In this document: in pieces, positions 1 through 11,970 of the stretch
Numbering within the stretch: position 1 is the stretch's first letter
Layout of the letters: each line of letters starts with the position of its first letter
DNA from: Hippophae tibetana
Taxonomy: Eukaryota; Streptophyta; Magnoliopsida; Rosales; Elaeagnaceae
NCBI GenBank assembly: GCA_037013495.1
Contig: CM072810.1
Coordinates: 30,595,843-30,659,842, forward strand
Length of the DNA: 64,000 bases
Direction: 5' to 3'
The notes under the pieces: generated by a model
What the model was told of the DNA's origin: nothing
What the model saw: only the letters and a program-made list of their open reading frames with translations
Database searches by the model: none
Position numbers and translations under genes: made by a program

Positions 1-2015
1 ATAAATATATGCTCCTTTTGAATAAAAATTAAACACAACTTTAAATTAATTAGGTAAAAGAATATCAATCTACATTTATAGAAAGAAATTTCAAAATATT
101 ACAAAATTCTAAATTAACACTAATATAAATTATTACAACTCACACTCCAGAACACACGTATACCTTAGAGAAGATTCAAACTCGCTACATTGAATGCTTT
201 CAAAAAGTACCTAATCATGCTACAAGACAATTAGCTATGATCCATAATTAGAATTAGGAAAATAAATTGCTAAATTATCTAAACACGTCATTTATTAATA
301 ATTACTTAAATTAATAAATATATTATCAAATTATCATAAAAGTTATAAATAAAACTATGAATGTATCTAAATTTAAGTCTAATATAAAAAGAAATGCAAT
401 GGCTGTTTCTGCGCAAAGCATGAGTTATTATTGTTTCACGCAGGACTTGGGTTCGAAACCCTAAATAAACATAGTTTTTAATTTTTTTTAAAAGAACATC
501 TTCAACCTCTAGTCGGGTCAACTCTACTCGGTTTGGAATCCAGGGGAAACCCCTGCGTATTTCACTTTTATGGGGACGAAATTCGACCTTCTTTTTATCA
601 GAGTTTTATTTTCGAGTGATTCATGGTCTCATTTTGAATCAAAAACGTCATTTTAAATAAAAAGTTAATGAATGATTCAAATGAATGCTCACGATAAATT
701 GGATTTATTTTCTTCATTGTTTTTCAAGTTTAAGTTAACAGAATCACTCTAAATTCAGTATTGACACAATTTATAATTTTCAACACTTACACGGGAATTC
801 CAATAAATGTTTGATTTGATGCTCTCACTAGTTTCTCAAACATACTCTTTACTTTCTAATGGTGTATATGAATGAATGAGTGAAAAGTGAGAGAACCTGA
901 TGCCTTTATAAAGGCTCTGTCATCACGAACCTCGTATTGCCTCGTAACCAACGTACGGTTTCAACGAAATCGAACCGTTACCACCGTCCATCGTTCTGTT
1001 GCACTACTTTCATGTTATAATAAAAACTAAGGGCATTAAAACTATTTTTATAAAAATTTAGGATATATATCAAAATATGCTAAAATAAGGGACATCACTA
1101 ATACTTTTTTGTTATAAATATATGCTACTTTTGAATAACAATTAAACACTACTTTAAATAAATTAGTTAAAACAATATCAATCTCCATTTAAAGAAAGAA
1201 ATTTCGAAATATTACAGAATTTTAAATTAACACTAATATAAATTATTACAACTCACACACCAAAACACACGTATACCTTTGAGAATATTCAAACTCGCTA
1301 CATTGAATGCTTTCAAAAAGTACCTAATCATGCTACAAGACAATTAGCTAAGATCCATAATTAGAATTAGGAAAATAAATTGCTAAATTATCTAAACCCA
1401 TCATTTATTAATAATTACTTAAATTAATAAATATATTATCAAATTATCATAAAAGTTATAAATTAAACTATGAATGTATCTAAATTTAAGTCTAATATAA
1501 AAATAAATGCAATGGTTGTTGCGGCGCAAAGCATGAGTTATTATTGTTTCACGCAGAACTTGGGTTCGAAACCCTCAATAAACATAGTTTTTAATTTTTT
1601 TTAAAAGAACATCTTCAATCCCTAGTCGGGTCAACTCTACTCGGTTTTGACTCCAAGGGAAACCCCTCCGTATTTCAGTATTATGGGGACGGAATTCGAA
1701 CTTCTTGTTATCAGAGTTTTATTTTCGAGTGATTCATGGTCTAATTTTGAATCAAAAACGTCATTTTATATAAAAAAGTTAATGAATGATTCAAATTAAT
1801 GCTCACGATAAATTGGATTTATTTTCTTCATTGTTTTTCAAGTTTAAGTTAACAGAATCACTCTAAAATTAATATTGACACAATTTATAATTTTCAGCAC
1901 TTACACGGGAATTCCAATAAATGTTTGATTTGATGCTCTCACTAGTTTCTCAAACTTACTCTTTACTTTCTAATGGTGTATATGAATGAATGAGTGAAAA
2001 GTGAGAGAACCTGAT

Positions 2016-2029
2016 GCCTTTATAAAGGC
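2016..2029. repeat. 14-bp perfect palindrome GCCTTTATAAAGGC, monomer 2
   Basis: The motif is its own reverse complement and contains a TATA-like TTTATAAA core. It lies 453 bases after the B-box landmark and is intact in most monomers left of 26 kb (monomer 10 has 'ataacgg'). To the right it often has the 5-bp deletion giving 'cctgattataaagg', or point changes ('gcctttttaaagg' near 43075). It could be a DNA-binding or cruciform site, or a cryptic TATA box. No transcript evidence is available. Confidence 0.8.
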
Positions 2030-2394
2030 TCTGTCATCAAGAACCTCGTATAGCTTCGTAACCAACGTACGGTTTCCACGAAAGCGAACCATTACCACCG
2101 TCCATCGTTCTGTTGCACTACTTTCATGTTATAATAAAAACTAAGGGCATTAAAAATATTTTTTTAAAATTTAAGGATATATATGAAAATATGCTAAAAT
2201 AAGGGACATCACTAATACTTTTTTGTTATAAATATATGCTCCTTTTGAATAAAAATTAAACACAACTTTAAATTAATTAGGTAAAAGAATATCAATCTAC
2301 ATTTATAGAAAGAAATTTCAAAATATTACAAAATTCTAAATTAACACTAATATAAATTATTACAACTCACACTCCAGAACACACGTATACCTTA

Positions 2395-2466
2395 GAGAAG
2401 ATTCAAACTCGCTACATTGAATGCTTTCAAAAAGTACCTAATCATGCTACAAGACAATTAGCTAAG
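2395..2466 (-). promoter_or_regulatory. Second, weaker tRNA-like segment on the minus strand, monomer 3
   Basis: Read on the minus strand, TAGCTAATTG (2464-2455) resembles an A box and AGTTTGAATCT (2409-2399) matches 8 of 11 B-box positions. The two are about 57 bases apart, slightly long for a tRNA but possible for Pol III. The segment points away from the plus-strand unit, so each monomer carries two divergent tRNA-like pieces. Most monomers have a TTTT beyond it on the minus strand (from 'ccaaaacac'), but this one has 'ccagaacac'. This is weaker than the plus-strand case and may be chance or a decayed SINE. Confidence 0.3.
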
Positions 2467-2511
2467 ATCCATAATTAGAATTAGGAAAATAAATTGCTAA
2501 ATTATCTAAAC

Positions 2512-2517
2512 ACGTCA
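2512..2517 (-). promoter_or_regulatory. TGACGT motif 1 (ATGACGTGT context), monomer 3
   Basis: On the minus strand the context is ATGACGTGT, which fits plant bZIP (TGACG/ACGTG) binding sites. It occurs 165 bases before the B box in most monomers. Variants such as 'cccatc', 'cctcat' and 'catgtca' have lost it. A regulatory role is speculative. Confidence 0.25.
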
Positions 2518-2626
2518 TTTATTAATAATTACTTAAATTAATAAATATATTATCAAATTGTCATAAAAGTTATAAATTAAACTATGAATGTATCTAAATT
2601 TAAGTCTAATATAAAAATAAATGCAA

Positions 2627-2716
2627 TGGTTGTTGCGGCGCAAAGCATGAGTTATTATTGTTTCACGCAGAACTTGGGTTCGAAACCCTCAATAAACATA
2701 GTTTTTAATTTTTTTT
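2627..2716 (+). promoter_or_regulatory. tRNA-like Pol III unit (A-like box, B box, T-run), monomer 3
   Basis: This is the reference copy of an element present in every monomer. The B box GGTTCGAAACC (2677-2687) matches the tRNA T-arm consensus GGTTCGANNCC. A TGG start of a possible A box lies at 2627, 52 bases before the first T of the B-box TTC, a spacing that fits a tRNA with normal loop insertions. The A box is degenerate: the expected AR after TGGYNN is TT. Directly downstream come runs of five and eight T, as in Pol III terminators. CAA sits just before the TGG, and a TATAAAA-like stretch lies upstream. It is probably a relic of a tRNA-derived SINE or tRNA pseudogene captured in the satellite. 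Transcription is not shown. Confidence 0.5.
2702..2716 (+). terminator. Candidate Pol III terminator (T5-AA-T8), monomer 3
   Basis: TTTTT at 2702-2706 and eight T at 2709-2716 lie 14-29 bases after the B box. Nearly every monomer keeps both runs. In many right-hand monomers the spacer AA becomes GA, and in monomers 32 and 48 the second run is nine T. Four or more T on the non-template strand usually stop Pol III. In a genome this AT-rich, T runs are also expected by chance. Confidence 0.4.
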
Positions 2717-2871
2717 AAAAGAACATCTTCAACCTCTAGTCGGGTCAACTCTACTCGGTTTTGACTCCAAGGGAAACCCCTCCGTATTTCAGTATTATGG
2801 GGACGGAATTCGAACTTCTTGTTATCAGAGTTTTATTTTCGAGTGATTCGTGGTCTCATTTTGAATCAAAA

Positions 2872-2877
2872 ACGTCA
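2872..2877 (-). promoter_or_regulatory. TGACGT motif 2, monomer 3
   Basis: A second TGACGT lies 360 bases after the first, in 'aaaacgtcattt'. Even monomers of the 8-monomer unit have 'aaaggtcaattt', and the right end of the array has 'aaacgtcaattt', so the motif is lost or altered by subtype. A binding role is speculative. Confidence 0.22.
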
Positions 2878-3915
2878 TTTTAAATAAAAAGTTAATGAAT
2901 GATTCAAATGAATGCTCACGATAAATTGGATTTATTTTCTTCATTGTTTTTCAAGTTTAAGTTAACAGAATCACTCTAAAATCAGTATTGACACAATTTA
3001 TAATTTTCAGCACTTACACGGGAATTCCAATAAATGTTTGATTTGATGCTCTCACTAGTTTCTCAAACTTACTCTTTACTTTCTAATGGTGTATATGAAT
3101 GAATGAGTGAAAAGTGAGAGAACCTGATGCCTTTATAAAGGCTCTGTCCTCACGAACCTCGTATAGCCTCGTAACCAACGTACGGTTTCAACGATACCTA
3201 ACCATTACCATCGTACATCGTTCTGTTGCACTACTTTCATGTTATAATAAAAACTAAGGGCATTAAAACTATTTTTATAAAAATTAAGGATATATATGAA
3301 AATATGCTAAAATAAGGGACATCACAAATACTTTTTTGTTATAAATATTTGCTACTTTTGAATAACAATCAAAACACTTCTTTAAATTAATTAGTTAAAA
3401 GAATATCAATCTACAATTATAGAAAGAAATTTCGAAATGTTACAAAATTCTAAATTTACACTAATATAAATTATTATAACTCACACACCAAAACACACGT
3501 ATACCGTAGAGAAGATTCAAACTCGCTACATTGAATGCTTTCAAAAAGTACCTAATCATGCTACAAGAAAATTAGCTAATATCAATAATTATAATTTGGA
3601 AAAGAAATGCTAAATTATCTAAACACGTCATTTATTAATAATTACTTAAATTAATAAATATATTATCAAATTATCATAAAAGTTATAAATAAAACTATGA
3701 ATGTATCTAAATTTAAGTCTAATATAAAAATAAATGCAATGGTTGTTGCGGCGCAAAGCATGAGTTATTATTGTTTCACGCAGGACTTGGGTTCGAAACC
3801 CTAAATAAACATAGTTTTTAATTTTTTTTAAAAGAATATCTTCAACCTCTAGTCGTGTCAACTCTACTCGGTATTGACTCCAGGGGAAACCCCTCCGTAT
3901 TTCAGTATTATGGGG

Positions 3916-3932
3916 ACGGAATTCAAGTGATT
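3916..3932. other. Deletion junction (~30 bp) in monomer 4
   Basis: 'ggaattcaagtgatt' replaces a stretch that in neighbours holds about 30 further bases between 'ggaattc' and 'agtgattc'. TTC is present at both ends of the lost segment, suggesting slippage or microhomology-mediated loss. It accounts for the 1082-bp spacing to the next landmark and is unique to this monomer. Confidence 0.9.
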
Positions 3933-6900
3933 AATGGTCTAATTTTGAATCAAAAACGTCATTTTATATAAAAAGTTAATGAATGATTCAAATTAATGCT
4001 CACGATAAATTGGATTTATTTTCTTCATTGTTTTTCAAGTTTAAGTTAATAGAATCACTCTAAAATTAATATTGACACAATTTATAATTTTCAGCACTTA
4101 CACGGGAATTCCAATAAATTTTGGATTTGATGCTCTCACTAGTTTCTCAAACTTACTCTTTACTTTCTAATTGTGTATATGAATGAATGAGCGAAATGTG
4201 AGAGAACCTGATGCCTTTATAAAGGCTCTGTCATCACGAACCTCGTATAGCTTCGTAACCAATGTACGGTTTCAACGAAAACGAACCATTACCATCGTAC
4301 ATCGTTCTATTGTACTACTTTCATGTTATAATAAAAACTAATGGCATTAAAACTATTTTTATAAAAATTAAGGATATATATGAAAATATGCTAAAATATG
4401 GGACATCACTAATACTTTTTTGTTATAAATATAAGCTCCTTTTGAATAACAATTAAACACTACTTTAAATTAATTAGTTAAAAGAATATCAATCTACATT
4501 TATAGAAAGAAATTTTGAAATATTACAAAATTTTAAATTAACACTAATATAAATTATTATAACTCACACACCAAAACACACGTATACCTTAGAGAAGATT
4601 CAAACTCGCTACATTGAATGCTTTCAAAAAGTAGCTAATCATGCTAAAATACAATTAGCTAATATCAATAATTAGAATTAGGAAAAAAATGATAAATTAT
4701 ATAAACACGTCATTTATTAATAATTATTTAAATTAATAAATATATTATCAAATTATCATAAAATTAATAAATAAAACTATGAATGTATCTAAATTTAAGT
4801 CTAATATAAAAATAAATGCAATGGTTGTTCCAGCGCAAACCATGAGTTATTATTGTTTCACGCAAGACTTGGGTTCGAAACCGTAAATAAACATAGTTTT
4901 TGATTTTTTTTAAAATAACATCTTCAACCTCTAGTCGGGTCAACTCTACTCGGTTTTGACTTCAGGGGAAACTCCTCCGTATTTCACTATTATGAGGACG
5001 GAATTCGACCTTCGTTTTATCAAAGTTTTGTTTTGGAGTGATTCATGGTCTCTTTTTGAATCAAAAAGGTGAATTTAAATAAAAAGTTAATGAATGATTC
5101 AAATAAATGCTCACGATAAATTGGATTTATTTTCTTCATTGTTTTTCAAGTTTAAGTTAACAGAATCACTCTAAAATCAATATTTACACAATTTATAATT
5201 TTCAGCACTTACACGGGAATTCCAATAAATGTTTGATTTGATGCTCTCACTAGTTTCTCAAACTTACTCTTTACTTTCTAATGGTGTATATGAATGAATG
5301 AGGGAAAAGTAAGAGAACCTAATGCCTTTATAAAGGCTCTGTCATCACGAACCTCGTATAGCCTCGTAACCAACGTACGGTTTCAATGAAACCGAACCGT
5401 TACCACCGTCCATCGTTCTGTTGCACTACTTTCATGTTATAATAAAAACTAAGGGCATTAAAACTATTTTTATAAAAATTTAGGATATATATGAAAATAT
5501 GCTAAAATAAGGGACATCACTAATAATTTTTTGTTATAAATATATACTCCTTTTGAATAAGAATTAAACACTACTTTAAATTAATTAGTTAAAAGAATAT
5601 GAATCTACATTTATAGAAAGAAATTTCGAAATATTACAAAATTCTAAATTTACACTAATATAAATTATTATAACTCACACACCAAAACACACGTATACCT
5701 TAGAGAAGATTCAAACTCGCTACATTGAATGCTTTCAAAAAGTACCTAATCATGCTACAAGACAATTAGCTAATATCAATAATTAGAATTTGGAAAATAA
5801 ATTGCTAAATTATCTAAACACGTCATTTATTAATAATTACTTAAATTAATAAATATATATTATCAAATTATCATAAAAGTTATAAATAAAACTATGAATG
5901 TATATAAATTTAAGTCTAATATAAAAAGAAATGCAATGGCTGTTGCAGCGCAAAGCATGAGTTATTATTGTTTCACGCAGAACTTGGGTTCGAAACCATC
6001 AATAAACATAGTTTTCAATTTTTTTTAAAAGAACATCTTCAACCTCTAGTATGGTCAACTCTACTCGATTTTGACTCCAGGGGAAACCCCTCCGTATTTC
6101 ACTATTATGGGGACGGAATTCGAACTTTTTGTTATCAATGTTTTATTTTCGATTGATTCATGGTCTCATTTTGAATCAAAAACGTCATTTTAAATAAAAA
6201 GTTAATGAATGATTCAAATGAATGCTCACGATAAATTGGATTTATTTTCTTCATTGTTTTTCAAGTTTAAGTTAACAGAATCACTTTAAAATCAATATTG
6301 ACACAATTTATAATTTTAAGCACTTACACGGGAATTCCAATAAATGTTTGATTTGATGCTCTCACTAGTTTCTCAAACTTACTCTTTACTTTCTAATGGT
6401 GTATATGAATGAATGAGGGAAAAGTAAGAGAACCTAATGCCTTTATAAAGGCTCTGTCATCACGAACCTCGTATAGCCTCGTAACCAACGTACGGTTTCA
6501 ATGAAACCGAACCGTTACCACCGTCCATCGTTCTGTTGCACTACTTTCATGTTATAATAAAAACTAAGGGCATTAAAACTATTTTTATAAATATTTAGGA
6601 TATATATGAAAATATGCTAAAATAAGGGACATCACTAATACTTTTTTGTTATAAATATATGCTACTTTTGAATAACAATTAAACACTACTTTAAATTAAT
6701 TAGTTAAAACAATATCAACCTACATTTAAAGAAAGAAATTTCGAAATATTACAAAATTCTAAATTAACACTAATATAAATTATTACAACTCACACTCCAA
6801 AACACACGTATACCTTAGAGAAGATTCAAACTCGCTACATTGAATGCTTTCAAAAAGTAGCTAATCATACTACAAGACAATTAGGTAATATCAATAATTA

Positions 6901-9900
6901 GAATTAGGAAAAAAATGCTAAATTATCTAAACACCTCATTTATTAATAATTACTTAAATTAAAAAATATATTATCAAATTATCATAAAAGTTATAAATAA
7001 AACTATGAATGTATCTAAATTTAAGTCTAATATAAAAATAAATGCAATGGTTGTTGCAGCGCAAAGCATGAGTTATTATTGTTTCACGCAAGACTTTGGT
7101 TCGAAACCCTAAATAAACATAGTTTTTAATTTTTTTAAAAGAACATCTTCAACCTCCAGTCCGGTCAACTCTACTCGGTTTTGACTCCGGGGGAAACCCC
7201 TCCGTATTTCACTATTATGGGGACGGAATTCGACCTTCGTTTTATCAAAGTTTTGTTTTGGAGTGATTCATGGTCTCATTTTGAATCAAAAACGTCATTT
7301 TAAATAAAAAGTTAATGAATGATTCAAATGAATGCTCACGATAAATTGGATTTATTTTCTTCATTGTTTTTCAAGTTTAAATTAACAGAATCACTCTAAA
7401 ATCAATATTGACACAATTTATAATTTACAGCACTTACACGGGAATTCTAATAAATTTTTGATTTGATGCTCTCACTAGTTTCTCAAACTTACTCTTTACT
7501 TTCTAATTGTGTATATGAATGAATGAGGGAAATGTGAGAGAACCTGATGCCTTTATAAAGGCTCTATCATCACGAACCTCGTATAGCTTCGTATCCAACA
7601 TACGGTTTCAACGAAACCGAATCATTACCATCGTACATCGTTCTGTTGCACTACTTTCATGTTATAATAAAAACTAAGGGCATTAAAACTATTTTTATAA
7701 AAAGTAAGGATATATATGAAAATATGCTAAAATAAGGTACATCAATAATTTTTTTTTGTTATAAATATATGCTCCTTTTGAATAACAATTAAACACTATA
7801 AATTAATTAGTTAAAAGAATATCAATCTACATTTATAGAAAGAAATTTCAAAATATTAAAAAATTCTAAATTAACACTAATATAAATGATTGTAACTCAC
7901 GACCAAAACACACGTATACCTTAGAGAAGATTCAAACTCGCTACATTGAATGCTTTCAAAAAGTACCTAATCATGCTACAAGACAATTAGTTAACATCAA
8001 TAATTAGAATTAGGAAAATAAATTGTTAAATTATCTAAACACGTCATTTATTAATAATTACTTAAATTAATAAATATATTATCAAATTATCATAAAAGTT
8101 ATAAATAAAACTATGAATGTATCTAAATTTAAGTCTAATATAAAAATAAATGCAATGGCTGTTGCAGCGCAAAGCATGAGTTATTATTGTTTCACGCAGT
8201 ACTTGGGTTCGAAACCCTCAATAAACATAGTTTTCAATTTTTTTTAAAAGAACATCTTCAACCTCTAGTCGGGTCAACTCTACTCGGTTTGGACTCCAGG
8301 GGAAACCCCTGCGTATTTCACTTTTATGGGGACGAAATTCGACCTTCTTTTTATCAGATTTGTATTTTCGAGTGATTCATGGTCTCATTTTGAATCAAAA
8401 ACTTCATTTTAAATAAAAAGTTAATGAATGATTCAAATGAATGCTCACGATAAATTGGATTTATTTTCTTCATTGTTTTTCAAGTTTAAGTTAACAGAAT
8501 CACTCTAAAATCAATATTGACACAATTTATAATTTTCAGCACTTACACGGGAATTCCAATAAATGTTTGATTTGATGCTCTCACTAGTTTCTCAAACTTA
8601 CTCTTTACTTTCTAATGGTGTATATGCATGAATGAGCGAAAAGTAAGAGAACTTGATGCCTTTATAAAGGCTCTGTCATCACGAACCTCGTATAGCCTCG
8701 TAACCAACGTACGGTTTCAAAGAAACCGAACCGTTACCACCGTCCATCGTTCTGTTGCACTACTTTCATGTTATAATAAAAACTAAGGGTATTAAAACTA
8801 TTTTTGTAAAAATTTAAGATATATATGAAAATATGCTAAAATAAGGGACATCACTAATATTTTTTTGTTATAAATATATGCTCCTTTTGAATTACAATTA
8901 AACACTACTTTAAATTAATTAGTTAAAAGAATATCAATCTACATTTATAGAAAGAAATTTCGAAATATTACAAACTTCTAAATTAACATTAATATAAATT
9001 ATTATAACTCACACACCAAAACACACGTATACCTTAGAGAAGATTCCAACTCGCTACATTGAATGCTTTCAAAAAGTACCTAATCATACTACAAGACAAT
9101 TAGCTAATATCAATAATTAGAATTACGAAAACAAATGCTAAATTATCTAAACACGTCATTTATTAATAATTACTTAAATTAATAAATATATTATCAAATT
9201 ATTATAAAAGTAAATAAAACTATGAATGTATCTAAATTTAAGTCTAATATAAAAATAATTGCAATGGCTGTTGCATCCCAATGCATGAGTTATTATTGTT
9301 TCACGCAGGACTTGGGCTCGAAACCCTCAATAAACATTGTTTTTGATTTTTTTTTAAAGAACATCTTCAACCTCTAGTCAGGTCAACTCTACTCGGTTTT
9401 GACTCCAGGGGATACCCCTCCGTATTTCACTATTATGGGGACAGAATTTGACCTTCTTTTTTGAGAGTTTTATTTTCGAGTGATTCATGGTCTCATTTTG
9501 AATCAAAAACGTCATTTTAATTAAAAAGTTAATGAATGATTCAAATGAATGCTCACGATAAATTGTACTTATTTACTTCATTGTTTTTCAAGTTTAAGTT
9601 AACAGAATCACTTTAAAATCAATATTGACACAATTTATAATTTTCAGCACTTACACGGCAATTCCAATAAATTTTTGATTTGATGCTCTCACTAGTTTCT
9701 CAAACTTACTCTTTACTTTCTAATTGTGTATATGAATGAATGAGGGAAATGTGAGAGAACCTGATGCCTTTATAAAGGCTCTATCATCACGAACCTCGTA
9801 TAGCTTCGTAACCAAGGTACGGTTTCAACGAAAGCGAACCGTTAGCACCGTCCATCGTTCTGTTGCACTACTTTCATGTTATAATAAAAACTAAGGGCAT

Positions 9901-10225
9901 TAAAACTATTTTTATAAAAATTAAGGATATATATGAAAATATGCTAAAATAAGGGACATCACTAATAATTTTTGGTTATAAATATATACTCCTTCTGAAT
10001 AAGAATTAAACACTACTTTAAATTAATTAGTTAAAAGAATATGAATCTACATTTATAGAAAGAAATTTTGAAATATTAGAAAATTCTAAATTAACACTAA
10101 TATAAATTATTATAACTCACACACCAAAACACACGTATACCTTAGAGAAGATTCAAACTCGCTACATTGAATGCTTTCAAAAAGTACCTAATCATGCTAC
10201 AAGATAATTAGCTAATATCAATAAT

Positions 10226-11970
10226 TAGAATTAGGAAAATAAATTGCTAAATTATCTAAACACGTCATTTATTAATAATTACTTAAATTAATAAATATAT
10301 TATCAAATTATCATAAAAGTTATAAATAAAACTATGAATGTATCTAAATTTAAGTCTAATATAAAAAGAAATGCAATGGCTGTTGCAGCGCAAAGCATGA
10401 GTTATTATTGTTTCACGCAGGACTTGGGTTTGAAACCCTAAATAAACATAGTTTTCAATTTTTTTTAAAAGAACATCTTCAACCTCTAGTTGGGTCAACA
10501 ATACTCGGTTTGGACTCCAGGGGAAACCCCTACGTATTTCACTTTTATGGGGACGAAATTCGACCTTCTTTTTATCAGATTTTTATTTTCGAGTGATTCA
10601 TGGTCTCATTTTGAATCAAAAACATCATTTTAAATAACAAGTTAATGAATGATTCAAATTAATGCTCACGATAAATTGGATTTATTTTCTTCATTGTTTT
10701 TCAAGTTTAAGTTAAGAGAATCACTCTAAAATCAATATTGACACAATTTATAATTTTCAGCACTTACACGGGAATTCCAATAAATGTTTGATTGGATGCT
10801 CTCACTAGTTTCTCAAACTTACTCTTTACTTTCTAATGGTGTATATGAATGAATGAGTGAAAAGTAAGAGAACCTGATGCCTTTATAACGGCTCTGTCAT
10901 CACGAACCTCGTATAGCCTCGTAACCAACGTACGGTTTCAACGAAACCGAACCGTTACCACCCTCCATCGTTCTGTTGCACTACTTTCATGTTATAATAA
11001 AAACTAAGGGCATTAAAACTATTTTTATAAAAATTTAGGATATATATCAAAATATGCTAAAATAAGGGACATCACTAATACTTTTTTGTTATAAATATAT
11101 GCTACTTTTGAATAACAATTAAACACTACTTTAAATTAATTAGTTAAAACAATATCAATCTACATTTAAAGAATGAAATTTCGAAATATTACAGAATTTT
11201 AAATTAATACTAATATAAATTATTACAACTCACACACCAAAACACACGTATACCTTAGAGAAGATTGAAACTCGCTACATTGAATGCTTTCAAAAAGTAC
11301 CTAATCATGCTACAAGACAATTAGCAAAGATCCATAATTAGAATTAGGAAAATAAATTGCTAAATTATCTAAACACGTCATTTATTAATAATTACTTAAA
11401 TTAATAAATATATTATCAAATTATCATAAAAGTTATAAATAAAACTATGAATGTATCTAAATTTAAGTGTAATATAAAAAGAAATGCAATGGCTGTTGCA
11501 GCGCAAAGCATGAGTTATTATTGTTTCACGCAGGACTTGGGTTTGAAACCCTAAATAAACATAGTTTTCAATTTTTTTTAAAAGAACATCTTCAACCTCT
11601 AGTTGGGTCAACAATACTCGATTTGGACTCCAGGGGAAACCCCTACGTATTTCACTTTTATGGGGACGAAATTCGACCTTCTTTTTATCAGATTTTTATT
11701 TTCGAGTGATTCATGGTCTCATTTTGAATCAAAAACATCATTTTAAATAACAAGTTAATGAATGATTCAAATTAATGCTCACGATAAATTGGATTTATTT
11801 TCTTCATTGTTTTTCAAGTTTAAGTTAAGAGAATCACTCTAAAATCAATATTGACACAATTTATAATTTTCAGCACTTACACGGGAATTCCAATAAATGT
11901 TTGATTGGATGCTCTCACTAGTTTCTCAAACTTACTCTTTACTTTCTAATGGTGTATATGAATGAATGAG
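10226..11970. repeat. Satellite block 2: adjacent near-identical monomers 10 and 11
   Basis: Landmarks are at 10427 and 11540. The segment 10226-10857 recurs almost unchanged at 11339-11970, a shift of 1113 bp. Both copies share private variants: the decayed box GGTTTGAAACC, 'gtcaacaatactcgg/a', 'gttaagagaatcac' and 'tttgattggatgc'. This is a single-monomer duplication, unlike the dimer and tetramer units elsewhere. The linking part (10858-11338) belongs to a different monomer subtype, also seen near 18640-19140. Confidence 0.88.
10933..10949. repeat. Hairpin CGGTTTCAACGAAACCG, monomer 10
   Basis: Seven-base arms surround a three-base AAC spacer. It sits in the most GC-rich part of the monomer, about 65 bases after the palindrome. 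It is intact in many copies and broken in others ('cgaaatcg' in monomer 1, 'cgaaagcg' in monomer 2, 'cgatacc' in monomers 3, 29 and 37). The pattern of loss does not suggest strong constraint. Confidence 0.7.

Larger units (their letters stand above)
1..10225. repeat. Satellite block 1: monomers 1-9, heterogeneous
   Basis: B-box landmarks start at 450, 1563, 2677, 3790, 4872, 5987, 7098, 8206 and 9315. Monomers 1 and 3 share a dimer relationship: the sequence at 11 to about 340 recurs at 2238 to about 2567, a shift of 2227 bp, including the rare variant 'taaacacaact'. Monomer 4 carries a deletion of about 30 bp near 3924. Monomer 9 has the variant box GGCTCGAAACC. The 14-bp palindrome is intact in most copies. 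No gene or foreign insertion is present. Confidence 0.95.

Noticed and set aside
2620-2694. Functional tRNA gene
   Set aside because: The acceptor stem cannot be paired, the A box lacks its conserved A, the T-arm stem is usually only three pairs, and no anticodon arm is clear. It is at most tRNA-derived.
4262-4456. Isolated plus-strand open frame of 64 codons in monomer 5
   Set aside because: It occurs only because of a few substitutions in the AT-rich part of one monomer. The equivalent positions in other monomers contain stops.
10283-10501. Recurring minus-strand open frame of about 71 codons, with near-identical relatives in many monomers
   Set aside because: It is the same satellite segment read antisense through the B box and T runs. 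It is absent or broken in many monomers and overlaps another frame on the plus strand. Variation includes frameshifts, in-frame stops and changes with no codon-position bias that I can see. I recognise no protein family.
10408-10596. Recurring plus-strand open frame of about 62 codons (longer versions at 18194, 34773, 52508 and 56894)
   Set aside because: It begins in 'tattgtttcacgcag' and reads through the tRNA-like B box. The longer versions arise from one-base indels or T-run length changes. It looks conserved only because the DNA repeat is conserved.
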